Below, piece after piece: positions 1-4,898 of a stretch of 7,369 bases of DNA. Position 1 is the first letter of the stretch. Every line of letters begins with the position of its first letter. The position numbers were made by a program, and so were the translations under genes. This DNA is from Thermoplasmata archaeon (GTDB taxonomy: Archaea; Thermoplasmatota; Thermoplasmata; Thermoplasmatales; Thermoplasmataceae): contig JAJZKS010000084.1 in assembly GCA_021850835.1 (NCBI GenBank), forward strand, positions 1 to 7,369. The letters run 5' to 3'. The notes beneath the pieces are model-generated. The model had not been told where the DNA came from, made no database searches, and was given only the letters and a program-made list of their open reading frames with translations.

Positions 1-347
1 TCAGTTTTCAACTCAATGGCCTTAAAGTCACCTGCAAGTTTTTCGCCATCTTTGTACGATTTCACATTCTTGCCCTGTATCTGGCCAGCAGCGAATTCTG
101 GCACGTACAGTATTGTGCCAAGTGCATTTGAAGCCATTACACTACCCCTCTTATGCGAGCCGCTAAGAAGAATCACCCCATCACATTTGCCGAAGACACC
201 CAAGCCCTGGAGCAATCCTGGCATAAGCGGAGGATCTATCAGGACAAAGCCGTCATCCTGGATATATAGATGACCATTCATCATCTCGCCAAATTCGGCA
301 TCCGGAACTTCCCATGAGTATACGTCTCTTTCTATTGGCTTGAACAT
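1..347 (-). CDS. Metallo-beta-lactamase-fold-like protein, N-terminal part (partial)
   Basis: The reading frame starts at ATG 347-345 and stays open to the window edge, giving 115 visible residues; the C-terminal part is missing. It opens like a metallo-beta-lactamase (MBL) fold protein: a strand pair around NGHLYIQDDGFVLIDPP (residues 24-40), a helix, then GVILLSGSHKRGS (57-69) where the T-H-x-H-x-D-H metal motif normally sits. Only the second His (H65) is kept; the other ligand positions read Gly63, Arg67 and Gly68, so normal two-metal hydrolysis is unlikely. Archaea carry MBL-like proteins with similarly altered motifs, usually of unknown function. The start is well placed: the only in-frame codon of ATG/GTG/TTG type after an upstream TAA is this ATG, and a TATA-like box lies about 30 bases upstream. 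It diverges from the epimerase gene. The fold call is inferred from pattern only; substrate unknown. Confidence 0.6.
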   Translation of the reverse strand, partial: MFKPIERDVYSWEVPDAEFGEMMNGHLYIQDDGFVLIDPPLMPGLLQGLGVFGKCDGVILLSGSHKRGSVMASNALGTILYVPEFAAGQIQGKNVKSYKDGEKLAGDFKAIELKT

Positions 348-375
348 TTCTGATCGAATTTTGAAGTGCTTAATA

Positions 376-383
376 GATATAAG
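376..383 (-). promoter_or_regulatory. TATA-like box for the MBL-like gene
   Basis: On the minus strand the sequence CTTATATC lies 29-36 bases before the ATG at 347. This is the spacing expected for an archaeal TATA box driving a leaderless transcript, and no ribosome binding site precedes the ATG. Confidence 0.45.
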
Positions 384-412
384 AATTTATTGAGCATTTG
401 ACAGCCTCTGGG

Positions 413-423
413 TCTAATTTAGA
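413..423. repeat. Short palindrome TCTAA-T-TTAGA in the divergent gap
   Basis: Perfect 5-1-5 inverted repeat in the 188-base gap between the MBL-like gene and the epimerase gene. It lies about 65-75 bases upstream of the former's start and about 115 upstream of the latter's. It could be a regulator site, but it is short and AT-rich, so chance is a real possibility. Confidence 0.25.
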
Positions 424-504
424 TCGTAATTCCAATTTTTACCAACTTATTTATTGTGGAAATGTGGTGAAAACAGACACATGTCCGCACCTTCCCTGAA
501 GAGA

Positions 505-510
505 TTTATA
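505..510 (+). promoter_or_regulatory. TATA-like box for the epimerase-kinase operon
   Basis: TTTATA lies 26-31 bases before the ATG at 536. There is no ribosome binding site between it and the ATG, so a leaderless mRNA starting at or near the ATG is likely. Confidence 0.5.
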
Positions 511-535
511 CCCTGTCATACATTAACTGTGCAGA

Positions 536-1447
536 ATGAAGGATAAGAGAGTCATAGTTACAGGCGGGGCAGGATTCATTGGCACAAATTTAGTGTCCAA
601 GCTTGTTTCAGAAAACGAGGTTCTGGTAATAGACAACCTGCATACCGGAAGCAATGATAACCTGAGGGAATTTGAATCTGAAAATCTTAAGGTTCTTAAC
701 AGCGACGCAAAGGACATCAACAATGTGGATTTTGAAGCTGATGTTGTTTTCCACCTGGGATTTTACTCTGCTTCCCCAATGTACAGGCAGAATCCACAGC
801 TTGTTTCCGAAGTAATATCTGGCATGACCAGTGTCCTTGAATATGCAAGGGAGAGAGGATCAAGCATAGTGTTTTCATCAACTTCATCAATTTACAATGG
901 TGTAAAGCCACCACATAGGGAAGACATTATACCAGCCGTTACCGACCTTTACACGGAAGGCAGGATAGGTTCAGAGAGACTGAGCGAACTTTATAACAAG
1001 CTTTATGGCCTGAATGTTTCTGCAATGAGGTTCTTCTCAGTGTATGGATACCACGAAAAAGCCAAGGGCGGGTTTGCTAACCTTGCAACTCAGTTCCTTT
1101 GGGATATGAAGGCCGGCAAGGCTCCTGTCATATATGGCGACGGGGAACAGAGAAGAGACTTCATATTTGCGACCGATGTAGTGGACTGCCTCATTAAAGC
1201 ATCTGAACATAAGGGATTTGATGTCTTCAATGTAGGATTTGGCAAGAATTATAGCCTGAACGAGCTGGTGGAAAAGCTTAACCGCCTCCTCGGCACAAAC
1301 ATCAAGCCAGAGTACATTGAGATGCCGGTAAAGAACTATGTAATGGAGACACTAGCGGACACTTCAAAGGCTGAAAAGCTCCTGGGGTTTAAGGCACAGG
1401 TCGACCTTGACAAGGGACTAAAGCTCATCAACGACTACTATAGGTGA
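536..1447 (+). CDS. NAD-dependent nucleotide-sugar epimerase/dehydratase (extended SDR family)
   Basis: A 303-residue extended short-chain dehydrogenase/reductase of the UDP-glucose 4-epimerase type, expected to bind NAD and a nucleotide sugar and to oxidise the sugar transiently. The Rossmann glycine motif TGGAGFIG is at residues 9-16, followed by the acidic strand end VIDNLHTGS (31-39). SSTSSIYNG (114-122) supplies the active-site Ser/Thr. The catalytic Tyr-x3-Lys motif appears as Y139-T-E-G-R143, so Lys is replaced by Arg. RFFSVYG (165-171) and GDGEQRRDFIFATDVV (201-216) are typical substrate-domain motifs, and ADTSKAEKLLGF (274-285) is the usual C-terminal signature. Length is normal. It is the first gene of a unit with the downstream GHMP kinase (16 bases between them), pointing to activated-sugar synthesis for a surface glycan. 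The exact substrate cannot be read from sequence; 4-epimerase, dehydratase and related activities are all possible. The ATG start fits the TATA box position. Confidence 0.9.
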   Translation: MKDKRVIVTGGAGFIGTNLVSKLVSENEVLVIDNLHTGSNDNLREFESENLKVLNSDAKDINNVDFEADVVFHLGFYSASPMYRQNPQLVSEVISGMTSVLEYARERGSSIVFSSTSSIYNGVKPPHREDIIPAVTDLYTEGRIGSERLSELYNKLYGLNVSAMRFFSVYGYHEKAKGGFANLATQFLWDMKAGKAPVIYGDGEQRRDFIFATDVVDCLIKASEHKGFDVFNVGFGKNYSLNELVEKLNRLLGTNIKPEYIEMPVKNYVMETLADTSKAEKLLGFKAQVDLDKGLKLINDYYR

Positions 1448-1463
1448 TATAACGAAAACAAGA

Positions 1464-2441
1464 ATGATAATGTCCAGAACCCCACTGCGCATTACATTCG
1501 TTGGTGGAGGCACCGACATACCTTCCTATTATAGGGAATACGGCCCGGGCGCAGTTGTTTCAGCCTCCATAAACAAGTATATTTACGTAGCGGTCAACAA
1601 GAAGTTCGACTCAAAAATCCGTGTCAGCTACTCAGTAACAGAAATGGTTGACACGGTCGATGAGATCAGGCATCCCACCGTGAGGGAAGCCATGAAACTC
1701 CTTGGGATTGATGGCGGTATAGAAATTGTCAGCATTTCTGATATACCGTCAAAGGGCACTGGGCTCGGATCAAGCAGCACTTTTCTTGTTGGCCTGCTGA
1801 ATGCACTCCATGCATTCAAGGGAGAACACGCATCTCCGCTGCAGCTGGCTGAGGAAGCAGTAAAGATAGAGAGGGAAATCCTGGGAGAGCCAGGAGGCAA
1901 GCAGGACCAGTATATGGCGGCCTATGGAGGCATACAGTTCATGGAATTCCACCAGGATGAGAGGGTCTCCGTCAAGCCTGTTATCATGAATGAAGAAATG
2001 AGGGCTAAACTGCAGTCAAACCTTCTTCTCATGTACACCGGCAGGGAAAGGAGCTCAACTGAGATACATAAGGTGCAGGCCAGCAATGTAGCCAGCAAGG
2101 TTGAAAGCTACAACTTGATGAAAGGCATGGCTTATGAGATGTTCGACGCAATGTGCAAGGGTAATACCGATGAGATGGGAAGGCTTCTTCACAGGAACTG
2201 GGAACAGAAAAGGCTCCTTGCAGATGGAATTACGGACGGGAACATTGATTCCTGGTACCAGAGCGCACTCTCAAATGGTGCCATTGGAGGAAAGATGATA
2301 GGTGCAGGTGGTGGTGGTTTCCTGCTGCTTTTCGCCAACCCGGACAACCATGAGAAAATAGTAAAAGGCCTACCCGGTCTGAAGCAGGAAAGCTTCAACA
2401 TCGAATATGGCGGAAGCAGAATAATATTTGTGGGAGACTGA
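1464..2441 (+). CDS. GHMP sugar kinase, D-glycero-D-manno-heptose 7-phosphate kinase (HddA)-like
   Basis: A 325-residue GHMP-superfamily kinase, transferring phosphate from ATP to a small sugar or sugar phosphate. Motif 1 is RTPLRITFVGGGTDIPSYY (5-23), very characteristic of the HddA-type branch. Motif 2, the phosphate-binding loop, is PSKGTGLGSSST (95-106). GGKQDQYMAAYGG (144-156) carries the probable catalytic Asp148, and motif 3 is KMIGAGGGGFLLL (277-289). All key motifs are intact and the length is normal. HddA phosphorylates heptose 7-phosphate at C1 on the way to GDP-heptose; relatives act on fucose or other sugars, so the substrate here is open. A heptose isomerase (GmhA), phosphatase or nucleotidyltransferase (HddC) is not in the window. 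It begins 16 bases after the epimerase stop and has no obvious promoter of its own, so it is probably cotranscribed. A second ATG two codons in (1470) is an alternative start. Confidence 0.88.
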   Translation: MIMSRTPLRITFVGGGTDIPSYYREYGPGAVVSASINKYIYVAVNKKFDSKIRVSYSVTEMVDTVDEIRHPTVREAMKLLGIDGGIEIVSISDIPSKGTGLGSSSTFLVGLLNALHAFKGEHASPLQLAEEAVKIEREILGEPGGKQDQYMAAYGGIQFMEFHQDERVSVKPVIMNEEMRAKLQSNLLLMYTGRERSSTEIHKVQASNVASKVESYNLMKGMAYEMFDAMCKGNTDEMGRLLHRNWEQKRLLADGITDGNIDSWYQSALSNGAIGGKMIGAGGGGFLLLFANPDNHEKIVKGLPGLKQESFNIEYGGSRIIFVGD

Positions 2442-2445
2442 AAGC

Positions 2446-2473
2446 TCCCCTCAGCAGCTTCTATCTCAGGGGA
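2446..2473. terminator. Hairpin between convergent kinase and mscL genes
   Basis: TCCCCTCAG (2446-2454) pairs with CTCAGGGGA (2465-2473) around a 10-base loop: eight base pairs with one central C-C mismatch. It starts five bases after the kinase stop codon and lies between two converging genes, so it could end transcripts from either side. No T-tract follows on either strand, which archaeal terminators normally have, so the role is uncertain. Confidence 0.35.
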
Positions 2474-2479
2474 TGTCAG

Positions 2480-2510
2480 GCTTTACTGCAACCCCCTATC
2501 CGCTTTACTG
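2480..2510. repeat. Two direct copies of GCTTTACTG, 22 bases apart
   Basis: Copies at 2480-2488 and 2502-2510. The second includes the stop codon of the mscL-like gene (minus strand). No function is evident. Confidence 0.35.
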
Positions 2511-2885
2511 AATATTTGCCTTTGAGGTAATCTTTATCATCAGGAAGATGACAAGGGCTATTATGATGAAAGTCAGTAGTGCGCCTGCAAAAGCACCTAT
2601 CTGGAATGGCCCAACCGCAATGCTCTGCCAGTTGGTATTAGGCATTGCAATCTGAACTATAGGCATTATCAAGTCATTGACAAGGGCCTGGACAAGTGCA
2701 CCGAGGTATAAGCCCAGGATAAAGGCCACAGCCATTCCCATTACCTTGTATTTTGAAAGGAAGTCTCTGAATTCTGCCCTGAAGCCCTTAGGTGGAGGCG
2801 GAGTCGGAGCAGGCTCAAGCAATTTCCTTATCTTTGTGAGTTCCTCAATAATTTGATCATCTTTGTCCAGAATATCACCAATCAA
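2505..2885 (-). CDS. mscL: MscL-family mechanosensitive channel with N-terminal helical extension
   Basis: A 126-residue membrane protein of the large-conductance mechanosensitive channel family, which opens under membrane tension to release solutes on osmotic downshift. The family core begins at about residue 35: amphipathic EFRDFLSKYKV (38-48), then TM1 with GMAVAFILG (50-58) and LVNDLIMPIV (68-77), matching the E. coli EFREF, DLAVGVIIG and LVADIIMPPLG regions. After a short periplasmic-side loop (about 78-95), TM2 (about 96-118) contains FIIIALVIFLMIKI. The protein stops eight residues after TM2 and so lacks the usual C-terminal cytoplasmic bundle. Instead it has a 33-residue N-terminal extension: a heptad-like helix (I12, L16, I19, L23) containing LTKIRKLL, then a Pro-rich linker (25-32). 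The start is TTG at 2885, the only ATG/GTG/TTG-type codon after an in-frame stop upstream that retains this helix; TTG at codon 22 is a weaker alternative. It lies 58 bases downstream of the methyltransferase on the same strand. Confidence 0.82.
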   Translation of the reverse strand: MIGDILDKDDQIIEELTKIRKLLEPAPTPPPPKGFRAEFRDFLSKYKVMGMAVAFILGLYLGALVQALVNDLIMPIVQIAMPNTNWQSIAVGPFQIGAFAGALLTFIIIALVIFLMIKITSKANIQ

Positions 2886-2900
2886 ATAGGAACAGGTCTC

Positions 2901-2929
2901 TATTTAAACTTTGATCCTAAATAAAAATT
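2901..2929 (-). promoter_or_regulatory. AT-rich stretch: possible mscL promoter and methyltransferase terminator
   Basis: Read on the minus strand, this holds AATTTTTATTT (2929-2919) and TTTAAATA (2908-2901). The T-rich part could be a U-tract terminator for the methyltransferase gene or a TATA box giving a leader of roughly 10 bases before the TTG at 2885. The second element lies only 16-23 bases before the TTG, too close for a leaderless start there. Whether mscL is separately transcribed is not settled. Confidence 0.35.
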
Positions 2930-2943
2930 GATTACTGGGCATA

Positions 2944-3483
2944 TCACCTGATGTAAGAAGACACATAATGTTCCAGCAAAACCTCTCTCCTTTCAAGATG
3001 GTAACCATTCCTCCCGAATATGTTGTCAAGCTGATCCTGATCGATCTTCACATATTCAGGTGGACCTATGGAGGCTTCCTTTTTGAATTCAATAAGGATG
3101 AATTTAAGAGGATTAACCGAAGCTTCACTTAGCCTGCCAATGAGATTTTCCCTGCATCCTATGTCATGGAAGCTGTTTGAGAAGAATACCTTGCTAATAT
3201 CATCAGGGAGTTTCATGGTACATATGTCTTCCTGCATGATCTCAATGTTGCCCGTAGTTCCAGAAAGTCTCCTCTTTACCAAATTCACCGCAGGATTCGA
3301 CGGGTCAACATAGTAAACCTTCCTGCATTTCTCGGCGAAAAGGGTGGAATAGTACCCGTCTCCTCCGCCAACGTCCATTATGACATCTGATTCACCTGGG
3401 TCCACCAATGTAAGGACCTTTTCGATTGGAATGTACTTTTTGCGCATTTCCGCAGCTGCCTCATAGTTATGGTGATGCCACAT
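2944..3483 (-). CDS. Class I SAM-dependent methyltransferase (UbiE-like), substrate unknown
   Basis: A 179-residue Rossmann-fold methyltransferase that should bind S-adenosylmethionine. Motif I is VIMDVGGGDGYYS (34-46). The acidic end of strand 2 is YYVDPS (57-62, D60), expected to contact the ribose, and EDI (85-87) is the adenine-contact region. FSNSFHDI (101-108) and ILIEFKKE (129-136) followed by GPPEYVKI (140-147) are typical of short UbiE/Methyltransf_11-type proteins. The N-terminus carries Trp and three His (MWHHHNY) before an R-x4-P segment; whether it binds a ligand or metal is unknown. Length is short but complete for this type. The ATG at 3483 fits a TATA-like box at 3509-3514. 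It is divergent from the dipeptidase gene and lies upstream of mscL on the same strand, so the two may be cotranscribed. A substrate cannot be assigned from sequence. Confidence 0.82.
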   Translation of the reverse strand: MWHHHNYEAAAEMRKKYIPIEKVLTLVDPGESDVIMDVGGGDGYYSTLFAEKCRKVYYVDPSNPAVNLVKRRLSGTTGNIEIMQEDICTMKLPDDISKVFFSNSFHDIGCRENLIGRLSEASVNPLKFILIEFKKEASIGPPEYVKIDQDQLDNIFGRNGYHLERREVLLEHYVSSYIR

Positions 3484-3498
3484 GCCTTACAGGATTCC

Positions 3499-3511
3499 TT
3501 ACACTGTGTAA
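3499..3511. promoter_or_regulatory. Perfect palindrome TTACAC-T-GTGTAA, candidate operator
   Basis: A 6-1-6 inverted repeat with no mismatch, lying 16-28 bases before the methyltransferase ATG and overlapping the edge of its TATA-like box. It also lies 53-65 bases before the dipeptidase ATG. A repressor bound here would block the methyltransferase core promoter; it could also act on the divergent gene. No regulator gene in the window is known to recognise it. Confidence 0.45.
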
Positions 3512-3514
3512 AAG
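3509..3514 (-). promoter_or_regulatory. TATA-like box for the methyltransferase gene
   Basis: CTTTTA on the minus strand, 26-31 bases before the ATG at 3483. The position suits a leaderless transcript; the sequence match is modest. Confidence 0.35.
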
Positions 3515-3533
3515 GTATGCCAATAGGAAAAGA

Positions 3534-3541
3534 TTTCTTTA
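3534..3541 (+). promoter_or_regulatory. Weak TATA-like box for the dipeptidase gene
   Basis: TTTCTTTA lies 23-30 bases before the ATG at 3564. Position is right for a leaderless archaeal gene, but the C makes it a poor match. The following stretch has CCACACA twice (3543-3549 and 3555-3561) just before the ATG. Confidence 0.3.
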
Positions 3542-3563
3542 GCCACACAGCTTACCACACAAG

Positions 3564-4499
3564 ATGGTTTCACGTTTTATTGACCTCCATGAGGATTTCG
3601 GGATAACTTCTGCCAACCATGATGTATTTGATGGAACCACAGAATCAAGCATCAGCGCACTCTCTGCCTTTCAGGATGTGGTAATTTTTTCAGTAGTATT
3701 TCCACTGACAAAGAAGTGGGCCAGGGACACAACCAGCCAAGGTTACCGGTCAGACTCATCTGAATATTATCCAGACCAGAACAGCCTTCTCAGGCAGCTT
3801 AAGTTTTACCAGTCATTGGAGAGAAACGGATACGTAAAACTGGTCAGGAACAGGTCAGACCTGGACAGCCATGGATTAAAATTTCTCATGGCCATGGAAG
3901 GCTCAGATACAATTTCCGGGGAAGAGGATGTTAGATTCCTGAAGCAGAATGGACTAAGGTCCCTGGGGCTCACATGGAACATGGAAACAAAGTTTGCTGC
4001 ATCTTGCACTTCGAGGAAGGATTTCGGCCTTACAGGCTCCGGGGAAGACTTGGTTAAACTGTGCAACGAATTGAATATTGCCATAGATCTTGGGCATGCC
4101 AGTGACCAGACCATAATAGATTCGGCAAATATCTCCAAACACCCGGTGGTGGTTTCCCATACGAATCCTAAATCGTATTACAAAATCTTCAGGAATATAA
4201 GTGATGAGGCCATTGAGGCCGTGGTGAAGAACAAAGGAATCATCGGCCTGACCTCAATTCCTTCAACCCTTGGTGAGAAGCCAACGCTTGGCAATCTTGT
4301 GGAATCCATAACTTATGTTGGCGAAAGCTACGGGTGGGAGTACCCAGCCATAGGAACAGATTTTCTCGGCATTCCTAGCAATCTGAAAGGCCTGGAAAGC
4401 GTCAAAGAACTGCATACCCTGGGCGACAGGCTCGGTGAACATGCGGATGAAGTGCTTTGGAAAAACTCATACCGGGCTCTCTCAGCGGTTTTGGAGTGA
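3564..4499 (+). CDS. Membrane dipeptidase family (peptidase M19) metallohydrolase
   Basis: A 311-residue amidohydrolase-fold enzyme of the renal/membrane dipeptidase family, which uses two zinc ions to cleave dipeptides, including some with a C-terminal D-amino acid. All expected metal ligands can be seen: H9 and D11 in IDLHEDFG, the bridging E112 in LMAMEGSD, H178 in IDLGHASD, H199 in VVVSHTNPK, and the catalytic D266 in AIGTDFLGI. GLRSLGLTWN (130-139) corresponds to the conserved G-x-R-x-L-x-LT-x-N region, and LWKNSYRAL (298-306) to the usual C-terminal G-N-x-x-R signature. No signal peptide or membrane segment is present, so it should be cytoplasmic, unlike the lipid-anchored animal enzyme. 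Length is at the short end of the family but complete. It is transcribed alone, divergent from the methyltransferase and followed by a T-tract. The physiological dipeptide is unknown. Confidence 0.92.
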   Translation: MVSRFIDLHEDFGITSANHDVFDGTTESSISALSAFQDVVIFSVVFPLTKKWARDTTSQGYRSDSSEYYPDQNSLLRQLKFYQSLERNGYVKLVRNRSDLDSHGLKFLMAMEGSDTISGEEDVRFLKQNGLRSLGLTWNMETKFAASCTSRKDFGLTGSGEDLVKLCNELNIAIDLGHASDQTIIDSANISKHPVVVSHTNPKSYYKIFRNISDEAIEAVVKNKGIIGLTSIPSTLGEKPTLGNLVESITYVGESYGWEYPAIGTDFLGIPSNLKGLESVKELHTLGDRLGEHADEVLWKNSYRALSAVLE

Positions 4500-4515
4500 A
4501 GCATTTTATCCCACA

Positions 4516-4526
4516 TTTTTTATTTT
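4516..4526 (+). terminator. T-tract terminator after the dipeptidase gene
   Basis: TTTTTTATTTT begins 17 bases after the stop codon of the dipeptidase gene. Archaeal RNA polymerase commonly stops at such U-rich stretches without a strong hairpin, and none is evident here. Confidence 0.5.
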
Positions 4527-4692
4527 CCTCACCGAAATTCGTGACATTCCAATGAAAAGTTTTTCTAGACATTAGATACAGTTTCTGCCTTTCTCATATT
4601 CAAGTTTCACAGAACATTTCATAGGGTGTAGAGATTATTCATATAATCCATTTAACCGAAAAATGGCATTGTTTAATGAATTTTTTATAACC

Positions 4693-4711
4693 GATTTAAA
4701 ATTAATAAATC
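4693..4711. repeat. Inverted repeat GATTTA-7-TAAATC
   Basis: Six-base arms around a 7-base AT spacer, about 190 bases before the winged-helix gene start. It overlaps the second TAACCGA copy. It may be an operator or merely AT-rich chance. Confidence 0.25.
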
Positions 4712-4765
4712 AGCCTTTGTCTTCCTAATTCCTCTCCTAATTTGTAATCACTCTTATTTCCTTAC

Positions 4766-4897
4766 ATGTTACACATATTGCCGGGTGAGTTTCAATGGGA
4801 TTTTATAATTAATTTGTTAGATGAAAGCTTTATATCCGAAATAAGGGTTTTTAAAAAGTCTCATAAATTGGGGCGGAATAATATGGAGAAAGATTAA
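4766..4897 (+). CDS. Possible small ORF, 43 residues, abutting the regulator gene
   Basis: ATG at 4766 opens a 43-codon frame ending in TAA at 4895-4897, one base before the TTG at which the winged-helix gene appears to start (TAA-A-TTG). The peptide is mixed hydrophobic then basic, with no motif I recognise and no clear signal peptide. There is no ribosome binding site before its ATG, and the region is AT-rich and holds TATA-like boxes inside the frame, so it may be non-coding promoter DNA. If translated, the tight junction suggests translational coupling with the regulator. Confidence 0.25.
   Translation: MLHILPGEFQWDFIINLLDESFISEIRVFKKSHKLGRNNMEKD
4829..4835 (+). promoter_or_regulatory. 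TATA-like box for the winged-helix gene
   Basis: TTTATAT at 4829-4835 would start a transcript near 4860, with a leader of about 40 bases that carries the GGAG at 4885-4888. TTTTTAAA at 4848-4855 is an alternative, giving a start close to 4880. Confidence 0.35.
4885..4888 (+). promoter_or_regulatory. Ribosome binding site deciding the TTG start
   Basis: GGAG lies 10 bases before the TTG at 4899. It supports a TTG start for the winged-helix gene, in whose frame no ATG or GTG exists between the preceding in-frame stop (4842-4844) and this codon. Confidence 0.45.
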
Positions 4898-4898
4898 A

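Larger units (their letters stand above)
4500..4898. other. AT-rich 400-base gap between dipeptidase and regulator genes
   Basis: No RNA gene or long ORF is visible. It contains a T-tract just after the dipeptidase, TAACCGA twice in direct orientation (4653-4659, 4688-4694), an inverted repeat GATTTA/TAAATC (4693-4698 with 4706-4711), several TATA-like boxes near its right end, and a possible 43-codon ORF from 4766. It is probably mainly the promoter and regulatory region of the 4899 gene. Confidence 0.5.

Noticed and set aside
16..273. Plus-strand 85-codon ORF
   Set aside because: It lies wholly opposite the MBL-like gene, has no recognisable motif, and the minus-strand frame has a better promoter and protein pattern.
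481..546. 21-codon ORF from ATG 481 overlapping the epimerase start
   Set aside because: It begins upstream of the likely TATA box of the epimerase, so it would not be on that transcript, and it has no ribosome binding site.
4500..4898. tRNA, C/D-box RNA or CRISPR repeat in the long gap
   Set aside because: No cloverleaf, no paired C and D boxes and no regularly spaced repeats of sufficient length were seen; a GTTTCAAT-like string at about 4789 occurs only once.
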